A stretch of 64,000 nucleotides of DNA from the NCBI RefSeq assembly GCF_000687915.1, contig NZ_JHZY01000004.1, positions 1,250,001 through 1,314,000 on the forward strand, read 5' to 3'. Shown here piece by piece: positions 45,180 to 53,194 of this stretch. How positions within the stretch are numbered: position 1 is the first letter of the stretch; every line of letters begins with the position of its first letter. The notes below the pieces were generated by a model, which saw only the letters and a program-made list of their open reading frames with translations, searched no databases and was not told where the DNA came from. This stretch comes from Leeuwenhoekiella sp. MAR_2009_132 (GTDB lineage Bacteria; Bacteroidota; Bacteroidia; Flavobacteriales; Flavobacteriaceae). The position numbers and the translations under genes are program-made.

Positions 45180-46169
45180 ATGAGCTTAAAATTTGGGGTT
45201 TTAGGAGGCGGAAGTTGGGCAACGGCAATTGTAAAAATGTTATCAGAAAACCTGAATGAAGTAGGTTGGTACATGCGTAGTAATTATGCTTTAGAACACA
45301 TCAAGAAAGAACAGCACAATCCCAATTACCTAAGTGCGGTAGAGTTTAATCCTGCACAATTAAAACTAAGTAATGATATTAATGAAATTATTGAATACGC
45401 AGACTATTTAATATTTGCGATACCATCTGCTTTTGTGGGTAAAGAATTAGAACAGGTAACCGCTAGTTTTAAGGATAAAATAGTTTTTTCGGCTATTAAA
45501 GGTATTGTACCTGAAACGGGTCAAATTGTAGGGGCTCATTTTCACGATAAATATGACATCCCTTTTGAAAACATAGGAGTAATTACCGGTCCTTGTCACG
45601 CAGAAGAAGTGGCTCTTGAGCGTCTTTCATACCTCACAATTGCCTGTGCAGATGAAGCCCATGCTAAAGTAATGGCAAAACATCTTAGCAGTGATTATAT
45701 TAAAACCACAATAAGCGATGACACTATAGGTACCGAGTATGCTGCAATGCTTAAAAATATTTACGCGATTGCTGCCGGTATTGCGCACGGGCTGGGTTAT
45801 GGAGATAATTTTCAAAGCGTATTAATGAGCAATGCGATACGCGAGATGAAAAAGTTTATCAAAAAAGTACATAAAATGAAACGTAACATTAATGATTCTG
45901 CTTACTTAGGAGATTTATTAGTTACAGGTTATTCTGTTTTTAGCCGCAATAGAATGTTTGGAAATATGATAGGTAAAGGCTACACGGTTAAAAGCGCTCA
46001 AATGGAAATGAGTATGGTTGCTGAAGGCTACTATGCAGCAGAAAGTGCTTTTAAAATAAATGAGAAGTTAGGCGCAAAAACGCCAATTATAGATGCTGTT
46101 TACGATATTCTTTACAAGGGAAAAGACCCTAAAAAGACATTTATAAAACTTACTGAAAAAGTAGATTAA
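45180..46169 (+). CDS. gpsA: NAD(P)H-dependent glycerol-3-phosphate dehydrogenase
   Basis: Makes sn-glycerol-3-phosphate for phospholipid synthesis. The Rossmann motif is GVLGGGSWATAIVKML; the catalytic lysine lies in AAMLKNIYAIAAGIAHGLGYG and NAIREM is present. 329 residues, normal length. Single gene with its own promoter box, convergent with the small unknown gene that abuts its stop codon. Confidence 0.94.
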   Translation: MSLKFGVLGGGSWATAIVKMLSENLNEVGWYMRSNYALEHIKKEQHNPNYLSAVEFNPAQLKLSNDINEIIEYADYLIFAIPSAFVGKELEQVTASFKDKIVFSAIKGIVPETGQIVGAHFHDKYDIPFENIGVITGPCHAEEVALERLSYLTIACADEAHAKVMAKHLSSDYIKTTISDDTIGTEYAAMLKNIYAIAAGIAHGLGYGDNFQSVLMSNAIREMKKFIKKVHKMKRNINDSAYLGDLLVTGYSVFSRNRMFGNMIGKGYTVKSAQMEMSMVAEGYYAAESAFKINEKLGAKTPIIDAVYDILYKGKDPKKTFIKLTEKVD

Positions 46170-46565
46170 TTACTCAGCCAGGATGCCTTCTTTCAGCATA
46201 GCAGGCACAGGTCCCAGATTTTGATCTTTAATGCTGCCCGCAGTAAACACAAAGGTTTTCTCGTAGAGCTTTCCTCCTAAGAAATAGGTGACTGCAAACT
46301 GGTTTGTTAGTTCAAGGACACCGTCTTCAATAAATTCAATTTTAGCAAAGGCTTTTGAAGGTAGCTTTTCTAATTTATGACGCATTTGACTCGTCACTTG
46401 ATCTGCACTATAACCATCAGAAACAATCATGACCAATTCTAATGGCTCGTCTGTATTGTTTATAATATAAGCATTCCAGTCTGTAGTGCGATGTTCTTCA
46501 TTAAACTCCTTTACCGCAGCAACGTAAACATCGTAAACCTCAGGTATATCTATATCTTTACGCAT
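46170..46565 (-). CDS. Conserved hypothetical protein near pheS
   Basis: A 131-residue cytoplasmic protein with no signal peptide. It reads as an alpha/beta fold (DWNAYIINNTDEPLELVMIV, AFAKIEFIEDGVLELTNQFAVTYFLG) without recognisable catalytic residues. It follows a 54-residue membrane protein by one base and pheS beyond, so all three are probably co-transcribed. I do not recognise the family. Confidence 0.65.
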   Translation of the reverse strand: MRKDIDIPEVYDVYVAAVKEFNEEHRTTDWNAYIINNTDEPLELVMIVSDGYSADQVTSQMRHKLEKLPSKAFAKIEFIEDGVLELTNQFAVTYFLGGKLYEKTFVFTAGSIKDQNLGPVPAMLKEGILAE

Positions 46566-46566
46566 A

Positions 46567-46731
46567 TTAGTCGTTTACTTTCCACATAATCCAGAGGGCC
46601 AAAAGCGCAATTGCCATAATCCCTAAGAATATACTGCCTATCATAATTTTAATAGCTGCTATGACAAAAGTCAAATAAGCTACAGCGACAAGTGCGATAG
46701 CAAGAACCGCAATTACAAGATACTTTTTCAT
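46567..46731 (-). CDS. 54-residue membrane protein
   Basis: A short ORF starting MKKYLVIAVLAIALVAVAYL and ending with WIMWKVND, so two hydrophobic segments span nearly its full length (about 4-26 and 30-50). The stop codon is one base before the next gene's ATG, strong support for translation in an operon. It starts 65 bases after the pheS stop. Function unknown; a small inner-membrane protein. Confidence 0.7.
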   Translation of the reverse strand: MKKYLVIAVLAIALVAVAYLTFVIAAIKIMIGSIFLGIMAIALLALWIMWKVND

Positions 46732-46796
46732 AGCAACTACAAATTTTTTAAACCCGGGGAAAAAGTTCCGCAGGAAGGATGTGAAATTATTAAGGA

Positions 46797-47813
46797 TTAA
46801 AGAGCGCTCTTAAACTGATTTAAAAAACGTAAATCATTTTCACTAAGTAAACGAATGTCTGATATCTGATGTAATAATAATGCGATACGATCTATACCCA
46901 TACCAAATGCGAACCCACTGTATTCTTTAGAGTTTATACCGCAATTTTCAAGTACGTTAGGATCTACCATTCCGCAGCCCATTATTTCTAACCATCCGGT
47001 TCCCTTTGTCATTTTATAATCTGTCTCAGTCTCCAGACCCCAGTATACATCTACTTCTGCACTAGGTTCTGTAAATGGAAAATAAGAAGGTCTTAAGCGT
47101 ATTTTACTTTTTCCAAACATCTCTGTCGTAAAATGCTGAAGCGTTTGCTTTAAGTCTGCAAATGAAACATCTTTATCTATATACAAGCCTTCTACCTGAT
47201 GAAAAAAGCAATGTGACCGTGCAGAAATTGCCTCGTTGCGGTAAACACGTCCCGGTGATATGGTACGTATAGGCGGCTTATTGGCTTCCATATAGCGCAC
47301 CTGTACAGATGAAGTATGTGTACGCAACAACACATCTGGATTAGTTTGTATAAAAAAGGTGTCCTGCATATCACGGGCAGGGTGGTATTCTGGCAAGTTT
47401 AGTGCTGTAAAGTTATGCCAGTCATCTTCAATCTCAGGACCTTCAGACACGTCAAAGCCTATACGCGAAAATATATCTATGATTTGATTCTTAACAATAG
47501 ATATGGGATGGCGTGAACCCAATACTACAGGCTCTCCAGGTCTGGTTAAATCACCATAAACCCCATTATCTTCTGCTACCTCCAGGCTGGCCTTTAAGGC
47601 ATCTACTTTCTCCTGAACTACGGTTTTAAGAGTGTTAATCGTTTGACCAAACTCTTTTTTCTCTTCGTTGGGTATATTCTTAAATTCAGAGAAATACTCA
47701 TTGAACAGGCCTTTCTTCCCTAAAAATTTAATTCTGAAAGATTCTGTTTCCTCAAGTGAAGTAGTTGTAAACGCTTCCGCTTCTGCAATAAGCTCTTTTA
47801 TTTTTTCTAGCAT
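46797..47813 (-). CDS. pheS: Phenylalanyl-tRNA synthetase alpha subunit
   Basis: Catalytic subunit of the alpha2-beta2 class II enzyme. An N-terminal coiled coil (about 1-90) is followed by the class II core: motif 1 around [20 protein letters not shown], motif 2 as [20 protein letters not shown], and motif 3 [21 protein letters not shown]. 338 residues, normal length. pheT is not adjacent in this window, as is common in Bacteroidota. It leads a short reverse operon with two unknown genes. Confidence 0.96.
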   Translation of the reverse strand: MLEKIKELIAEAEAFTTTSLEETESFRIKFLGKKGLFNEYFSEFKNIPNEEKKEFGQTINTLKTVVQEKVDALKASLEVAEDNGVYGDLTRPGEPVVLGSRHPISIVKNQIIDIFSRIGFDVSEGPEIEDDWHNFTALNLPEYHPARDMQDTFFIQTNPDVLLRTHTSSVQVRYMEANKPPIRTISPGRVYRNEAISARSHCFFHQVEGLYIDKDVSFADLKQTLQHFTTEMFGKSKIRLRPSYFPFTEPSAEVDVYWGLETETDYKMTKGTGWLEIMGCGMVDPNVLENCGINSKEYSGFAFGMGIDRIALLLHQISDIRLLSENDLRFLNQFKSAL

Positions 47814-47841
47814 AATTCCTTTAAATTAGGAAGGCACAAAT

Positions 47842-48555
47842 TTAAGAAATATAGGTGGCTTGGGCTTTATTGTCTCTAAAAATATATAAGAGTATAAAGA
47901 AAACAGCTGTGCCGCCAAAGAGGTGCCATAACCAATGGGTTCCCATCCAAAATATTTCAAAATCAAGTCTGTTGTCAAGTACTCTAAACGCTACTGCAAA
48001 GCCAAAAATCACAAAAGCAATGATTGCGGGGCGTGCATTGCGCCAGTTTGTTTTAGATAAATATCCTATTATAGGTATGAGTATGGTAAGCGCACTTATT
48101 AAATATCCCAGGTTATGTTCTAAGCTTTCACTTACTGGTAAGTACCTCAAGCCTATAAAAGCAATACCTATTGCAATTATAAAAAACAGACGTTTCTTCC
48201 AGGTATCTTTCCATTTAAAAACAAAATACAGTATAGCCGCAAAACTAAGACCTCGTATAGGTACCCAATCAATAAGCAAATACGCCTCAGAACTGCGAAG
48301 CCCGTGGTATAATGTGCCTCCTATATACCCTATAAATATAAAGGGAATCGTAAGCATTAAAAACCATTGCTTTTGCGGTTCTTTATAGATACGTATCCCA
48401 AAATAGATAACGATAAATAGAAAAATGAGGTTACTATACGTGTTAAAAGGCTCTACAGGAAATCGCCCTGCAATGGTCTCTTTATAGATGGGGCCGGTAT
48501 CATTAGGAAATACATCTTGCAATAGCGCTAATAACATAGGTTGAATTACTTTCAA
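47842..48555 (-). CDS. Ceramidase-like (CREST superfamily) membrane protein
   Basis: A 237-residue protein with about seven membrane helices. The alkaline ceramidase/CREST motifs can be followed: EPFNTYSNLIFLFIVIYFG, then GGTLYHGLRSSEAYLLIDWV with the His, Ser and Asp positions, and GTHWLWHLFGGTAVFF with the two late His. These residues form the zinc site in ceramidases. Bacterial members act on unidentified lipids; several Bacteroidota make sphingolipids or sulfonolipids, so an amide-linked lipid substrate is plausible. An inner ATG at 48537 may be the start. It abuts the next gene. Confidence 0.75.
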   Translation of the reverse strand: MKVIQPMLLALLQDVFPNDTGPIYKETIAGRFPVEPFNTYSNLIFLFIVIYFGIRIYKEPQKQWFLMLTIPFIFIGYIGGTLYHGLRSSEAYLLIDWVPIRGLSFAAILYFVFKWKDTWKKRLFFIIAIGIAFIGLRYLPVSESLEHNLGYLISALTILIPIIGYLSKTNWRNARPAIIAFVIFGFAVAFRVLDNRLDFEIFWMGTHWLWHLFGGTAVFFILLYIFRDNKAQATYIS

Positions 48556-48912
48556 TTAATGAACTAATTCTTTTTCTAAAAAATACTGCACAATTGCCTC
48601 TTTCATAAGCAGCGCTTGTTCACCTGCTTTAAGGGTAGGTAATTGATCTATAACCTCATAATGAGGCCAACCATCTGCGTCTTGATAATCAAACTTATAA
48701 TAGCCGAAAGGCTCTAACAATCTGCAGATTGCAATATGCATTAAATCAAGCTTATCGTCTTTTTTAAATTTTTTACCGGGTTGTCCCAATTCCTGCACTC
48801 CTATTAAATATATAATCGCATCAAGATCTAAAGTATCACCGTCTGCAAATCGTGCAGAGAGTTTAGTTACTATCTGATCCCAGCGCTCTTTAAGTTGTTC
48901 ATCTCTTGCCAT
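48556..48912 (-). CDS. Conserved hypothetical protein
   Basis: A 118-residue cytoplasmic protein rich in acidic residues (MARDEQLKERWDQIVTKLSA, then LLEPFGYYKFDYQDADGWPH). No known motif. I chose the ATG at 48912: upstream TTG codons lie inside or before the promoter box. It stops one base before the start of the ceramidase-like gene, so both are coupled. Confidence 0.75.
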   Translation of the reverse strand: MARDEQLKERWDQIVTKLSARFADGDTLDLDAIIYLIGVQELGQPGKKFKKDDKLDLMHIAICRLLEPFGYYKFDYQDADGWPHYEVIDQLPTLKAGEQALLMKEAIVQYFLEKELVH

Positions 48913-48917
48913 AGCCG

Positions 48918-48925
48918 CAAATATA
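48918..48925 (-). promoter_or_regulatory. -7 promoter box very close to a start codon
   Basis: TATATTTG on the minus strand ends six bases before the ATG at 48912. Transcription would start almost at the ATG, giving a leaderless or near-leaderless mRNA. Confidence 0.5.
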
Positions 48926-48948
48926 GTCAACAAGCTTCTTAAAAATAG

Positions 48949-48956
48949 TATCTTTA
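48949..48956 (+). promoter_or_regulatory. -7-like box of the CvpA-like gene
   Basis: TATCTTTA, one base from TAnnTTTG, five bases before the ATG at 48961. Confidence 0.35.
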
Positions 48957-48960
48957 ACGC

Positions 48961-49503
48961 ATGAACTATCTTGATATTATTCTAGGAATTTTTTTGATTC
49001 TAGGGCTTTATAAAGGCATTAAAAACGGACTCTTAATTGAATTAGCATCAATAATTGCTTTAGTGATTGGCATCTACGGTGCTATTCACTTTTCATATTA
49101 CGCTGTAGATTATCTTAACGATAAAGTAGCGTGGAGTGAACATACCATAAATCTACTTGCCTTTGCACTTACCTTTATCACCATCGTACTCATAATTAGT
49201 TTGGCTGGGCGCTTATTAACTAAAGTTGCTTCATTAATAATGCTAGGTATAGTAAATAAAATTTTAGGTGGTCTATTCGGTATACTTAAAGTTGCTTTTA
49301 TACTAAGTGTAATTCTTATGTTTAGCTCTGCATTTACGATGACTCTTATAGATGAAAAAATTAGAGAAGAGTCTGTTGTTTACAATGCCATACAGCCTAT
49401 AGCTCCATTAGTACTTCCTAATTTACTCAGAGAAGTAGATAAATTAAAAACCGAAAAACCAGAATCTAATGAAGATTCTCAATTACAACTTGAATCGGCT
49501 TAG
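48961..49503 (+). CDS. CvpA-family membrane protein
   Basis: A 180-residue inner-membrane protein with four hydrophobic segments (NYLDIILGIFLILGLYKGIK, IELASIIALVIGIYGAIHF, LLAFALTFITIVLIISLAG and a last one near 110-125). CvpA is linked to colicin V production and envelope homeostasis in E. coli; the flavobacterial role is untested. The C-terminal tail is charged. Single gene with its own terminator. Confidence 0.88.
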   Translation: MNYLDIILGIFLILGLYKGIKNGLLIELASIIALVIGIYGAIHFSYYAVDYLNDKVAWSEHTINLLAFALTFITIVLIISLAGRLLTKVASLIMLGIVNKILGGLFGILKVAFILSVILMFSSAFTMTLIDEKIREESVVYNAIQPIAPLVLPNLLREVDKLKTEKPESNEDSQLQLESA

Positions 49504-49536
49504 TTTAGAAATAGTGTTAAACAGAATGTTATTAAT

Positions 49537-49566
49537 AAAAAAACGCCGGTAAATTACCGGCGTTTT
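49537..49566. terminator. Bidirectional terminator
   Basis: AAAACGCCGGTAA and TTACCGGCGTTTT form a 13-bp stem, between the convergent CvpA-like and SulP genes. Confidence 0.92.
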
Positions 49567-49586
49567 GAATTTGTACAAAGTGTTTG

Positions 49587-51185
49587 TTATGCTGAAACTT
49601 TCAAGTTATCTTTCTTTTCCTGATTGAAAAACTGCTCGTAACTTTCGGGGTTTTCAATTGTACCGCGCTCAGAGATAATCTTGACATTAATATTTTTATC
49701 CTGCGCTCTAAATCTGAAATCATCTAGAATTTCTATGATATCCTGATCTAAATAACGTGTTTTGCGTACGTCAACCTCTAAATATGAATTTTCATGAAGT
49801 TTGTTTAACTCTTTCATAATCGCTCCCTTATTTATAAAAGTCACTTCTTCGGCTAATGTCATTTTTACAATATCAAGACCTGTTTCCTCTTCTCTTACAA
49901 TATGTAAGAAATGTGAATTTTGATAATTCTTAATAAGAATAACAACAATACCTACAGCCAGACCCAAACTAATACCCACAAGTAAGTCTGCAAATACGAT
50001 ACCTAATACCGTTATGATAAAGGGAATAAATTGTTTCCAACCCAGCGTCCACATACGCTTAAAAGTAGAAGGCTTAGCAAGCTTATAACCCACTAAAAAT
50101 AATACCGCTGCCAAGACAGAAAGTGGTATTAAATTAAGAACATTAGGCACCAGAATCACAGAAATTAATAATAAGAATCCATGAATTATTGCAGACATTT
50201 TAGTTTGCCCACCAGATTGAATATTTGCAGAGCTACGTACGATTACCTGGGTAATAGGCAAACCTCCTATCATCCCAGAAATTATATTACCGGCACCTTG
50301 AGCAAAAAGTTCACGGTTTGTAGGCGTTGTACGTTTTTTAGGATCTAGTTTATCTGTTGCTTCAACACAGAGCAAAGTTTCCAGACTCGCGACCAGGGCA
50401 AGCGTAAATGCAGTGATCCAGATTTGAGGCTCTGTAATAACACTAAAATTAGGAAATGTAAATTGCCCTATAAATGAACTAAAATCATCTGGCACAGGTA
50501 CTTTTACAAGATGATCATTAGAAATACCCCAGGCTTCAGAATCCTGTGTAAATACATAATAAAGAATACCTAACACTACGGCAACTAATGGTCCCTGAAT
50601 TAACTTAAATATTTTACCTTTTTTGCTAAGTACAACATCCCATAGCACTAAAATAAACATCGCGATAAATGCTATTGCTGTTGCACCCGGGCTTATACTA
50701 TCAAATATCTGCCCTATTTCAGTAAACGTATTTCTACCATCTACCTGAAAAAAAGCCCAGTCTCCTTCTGGATCTGCATCATAACCAAAAAAGTGTGGAA
50801 TTTGTTTAAGTATGATAATAATTCCTATACCGGTAAGCATTCCTTTAATTACTGATGATGGAAAATAATATCCTATAATACCGGCTTTTAGAAGACCAAA
50901 TATCAACTGAATGACCCCTCCAAGAACTACAGCAACTAATAAGTTTTCATACCCGCCTAAGGTAGATATAGCCACTAAAACTATCGCAGATAAACCTGCC
51001 GCAGGACCACTAACCCCCAGACTAGAACCGCTCATTGCACCTACTACAATACCGCCAACAATACCCGCAATTAGACCTGAAAAGAGTGGAGCACCACTTG
51101 CTAAAGCAATTCCTAAACACAAGGGTAGCGCTACAAAAAACACCACGACACTCGCCGGGAAGTCGTTTTTTAAATTTTTAAACAT
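49587..51185 (-). CDS. SulP-family anion transporter (bicarbonate type likely)
   Basis: A 532-residue transporter with about 12 membrane helices and a STAS domain (about 440-525). Family features are FPASVVVFFVALPLCLGIAL, GLSAIVLVAISTLGGYENL and GGLPITQVIVRSSANIQSGG. Because a carbonic anhydrase is immediately upstream, bicarbonate transport is more likely than sulfate. A 135-base spacer with repeats separates the two. Confidence 0.87.
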   Translation of the reverse strand: MFKNLKNDFPASVVVFFVALPLCLGIALASGAPLFSGLIAGIVGGIVVGAMSGSSLGVSGPAAGLSAIVLVAISTLGGYENLLVAVVLGGVIQLIFGLLKAGIIGYYFPSSVIKGMLTGIGIIIILKQIPHFFGYDADPEGDWAFFQVDGRNTFTEIGQIFDSISPGATAIAFIAMFILVLWDVVLSKKGKIFKLIQGPLVAVVLGILYYVFTQDSEAWGISNDHLVKVPVPDDFSSFIGQFTFPNFSVITEPQIWITAFTLALVASLETLLCVEATDKLDPKKRTTPTNRELFAQGAGNIISGMIGGLPITQVIVRSSANIQSGGQTKMSAIIHGFLLLISVILVPNVLNLIPLSVLAAVLFLVGYKLAKPSTFKRMWTLGWKQFIPFIITVLGIVFADLLVGISLGLAVGIVVILIKNYQNSHFLHIVREEETGLDIVKMTLAEEVTFINKGAIMKELNKLHENSYLEVDVRKTRYLDQDIIEILDDFRFRAQDKNINVKIISERGTIENPESYEQFFNQEKKDNLKVSA

Positions 51186-51197
51186 AAGCTTAGTATT

Positions 51198-51269
51198 AAA
51201 AATGAGAATTTCAGTTCAAGTCATACGCTTTGCGCAGCACATAAAACTGAAATTGAAAAATGAGAATTT
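51198..51269. repeat. Direct and inverted repeats in the carbonic anhydrase-SulP spacer
   Basis: AAAAATGAGAATTT occurs at 51198-51211 and 51256-51269. Overlapping it, AATTTCAGTT (51207-51216) and AACTGAAATT (51245-51254) form an exact 10-bp inverted repeat. They lie in the short spacer between two genes of a probable operon. Confidence 0.7.
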
Positions 51270-51320
51270 TATGCAGCTTTACACTACACAAATTGATTTT
51301 TTACCGAAAACTAGATGTCA

Positions 51321-51953
51321 TTACAACTCGTCTAATCTGTAAATTTCCATGATGTTTTTAAGAATTGCATCAAAATCAATTTTCAAATCGATCAGTTTTC
51401 CCGAATGAATATCGAAAACCCACCCATGAACTGTAAGCTTACGCTTGCGTATTGCCTTTTGTACATCTGAAGTTTTGATCACATTTACACACTGCTCCTG
51501 AACATTAAGCTCAACAAACTTTTTATAACGTTCTTCCTCGTTTTCAATAAGATTAAGTTCGTCTTTATGAATACGGTATACATCACGTATGTTACGCAAC
51601 CACGGGTTTAAAATACCCAGGTCTGCAGATTGCATTGCTGCTTTAACACCACCACAATAATAATGGCCACATACCACAACATGCTCAACCTCTAGATGCT
51701 CTACAGCATAATTAATTACAGACATGGAGTTTAAGTCTGTATTAGGTACCATGTTAGCAATATTACGATGTACAAAAACGTCACCCGGGCCCACGCCCAT
51801 AAGTTCTTCAGAAGAAACTCTACTATCGCTACAACCTATATATAAAATTTTTGGGGATTGCCCTTCAGACAATTGTTTGAAGTAATTAGGTTCTGACTTT
51901 AAACGACTTGCAACCCACTCTTTATTATTTTCGAAAATTTTTGAAATGTCCAT
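51321..51953 (-). CDS. Beta-class carbonic anhydrase
   Basis: Interconverts CO2 and bicarbonate. The zinc ligands C41, H97 and C100 and the Asp43-Arg45 dyad are visible in GCSDSRVSSEE and VVCGHYYCGGVKAAM. 210 residues, no signal peptide, so cytoplasmic. It lies upstream of the SulP gene; a bicarbonate transporter plus carbonic anhydrase pair is known in many bacteria. Confidence 0.95.
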   Translation of the reverse strand: MDISKIFENNKEWVASRLKSEPNYFKQLSEGQSPKILYIGCSDSRVSSEELMGVGPGDVFVHRNIANMVPNTDLNSMSVINYAVEHLEVEHVVVCGHYYCGGVKAAMQSADLGILNPWLRNIRDVYRIHKDELNLIENEEERYKKFVELNVQEQCVNVIKTSDVQKAIRKRKLTVHGWVFDIHSGKLIDLKIDFDAILKNIMEIYRLDEL

Positions 51954-52046
51954 TTTGATATTTTTTAGTTTAAAATGTATTTAATTAAATATGCAATTAA
52001 ATTGATGCTATACTGAAATTAAAAAAATAATTTCTATACCATCTTA

Positions 52047-52364
52047 TTAAACTAATCGTGGAGGTGGGGATACAGGATCTAAATATACAGAGCACTCAAT
52101 TGAATTATTATGAAAAAATAAAGCCGTTTTCTGCTCTGTCAAGAATGTATTTATAATTAAAATCGAACTTATTAATTTAACGTCTTTTTCAAAATTCTGA
52201 TTAAAACCTTTTCCAGTATTTTCTTCCTCTAAAACAGACACTACCAGCACTTTATCACCACGATTAAGATAGGATACAACAACAGGTGTGACTAAAAATG
52301 TCACAAATAGAATTAAAAAAAATACGGATTGTTGTTTCAACGTTTTTAAAAAATTAAAAAACAA
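52047..52364 (-). CDS. Small membrane protein of unknown function
   Basis: A 105-residue protein with one N-terminal membrane helix (SVFFLILFVTFLVTPVVVSYL) and a short soluble part ending DPVSPPPRLV. No family recognised. It lies between the batE and carbonic anhydrase genes with no coupling to either (44 and 93 bases). Could be a real short gene or a fragment; the long hydrophobic N-terminus argues for real. Confidence 0.5.
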   Translation of the reverse strand: MFFNFLKTLKQQSVFFLILFVTFLVTPVVVSYLNRGDKVLVVSVLEEENTGKGFNQNFEKDVKLISSILIINTFLTEQKTALFFHNNSIECSVYLDPVSPPPRLV

Positions 52365-52408
52365 ATTTAGAAAAGCTCCTTGTATTTCAAGTCAATAATA
52401 AAATAAAT

Positions 52409-53194
52409 CTAAAGAATCTTTATAGCAACACTAGCAACCCAACCTTCTTTACCATCAGCAAGTCGTATTAATTGCCAATCGTCTTTTTGTTCAAGTACTC
52501 TAACTTTAGTACCCTCATGTAAAATAAAAGTCTGCTCGCTGGTGTTGTTCGGTTCACTTTTTACTTCCGCCTCCGGCGAAAAAACAATAGCAAATTCCCT
52601 ATTATTTTCATTTGATTTTGCCTGAAAACTAAGAGCTAAACTCAATACTCCTAGCCCCAGTGCTACAAAAGACACTGTGAAGAAAATACGCTTACTACCT
52701 ACTCCCTTATTAAAAAAATAGATTAAAAAACTCAGTGTAAATATGAGTATAAATACCACCGTTACGGTTGCCCAGCCATCTATAGTAAAAATACCCAGAA
52801 TCTGATTATACCATTTTTTAAATATATTTTGCGGCAACGGGGTTATCGCATCTATGGTCATATTTTGGGCAAACTGTAAATTGTTTTTAATCTCTTTATC
52901 GTTAGGTTTTAAAGCCAGTGCTTTCTCATAATTATAGACACTTGCTGCTATACGGTTAAGTTTATAATTAGCATTAGCCAGATTATAATATACCGCGGCA
53001 GAAGCGTAACCCGACTCTAGTACTTTCTCATAATTAACAATAGCTGCTTCAAAATTATTCTGTGCATACTGGGAGTTTCCGGTTTCAAATAATTGCTCAG
53101 GAGTTTGAGCAAAGCTGCTGCTTATCGTTACTACTCCCAAGAACAGAACAAGAATTAAGTTGCGATAGGTATAATACATATTCTGTGTTATCAT
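52409..53194 (-). CDS. batE: BatE: TPR plus SH3 protein
   Basis: A 261-residue envelope protein. A signal (LILVLFLGVVTISSSFAQ) precedes two to three TPR repeats (about 33-100, YYNLANANYKLNRIAAS), two membrane helices (about 145-190) and a C-terminal SH3-like domain (HEGTKVRVLEQKDDWQLIRL, GKEGWVASVAIKIL). This layout is BatE of the aerotolerance operon. Overlaps batD by four bases (ATGA). Confidence 0.87.
   Translation of the reverse strand: MITQNMYYTYRNLILVLFLGVVTISSSFAQTPEQLFETGNSQYAQNNFEAAIVNYEKVLESGYASAAVYYNLANANYKLNRIAASVYNYEKALALKPNDKEIKNNLQFAQNMTIDAITPLPQNIFKKWYNQILGIFTIDGWATVTVVFILIFTLSFLIYFFNKGVGSKRIFFTVSFVALGLGVLSLALSFQAKSNENNREFAIVFSPEAEVKSEPNNTSEQTFILHEGTKVRVLEQKDDWQLIRLADGKEGWVASVAIKIL

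Noticed and set aside
47855..48388. A 177-codon open frame on the + strand.
   Set aside because: It lies antisense inside the ceramidase-like gene, whose frame has the complete motif set. The antisense frame has no recognisable domain.
50911..51342. A 143-codon + strand frame.
   Set aside because: Antisense to SulP, Pro/Thr-rich without a domain, and it crosses an intergenic repeat region.
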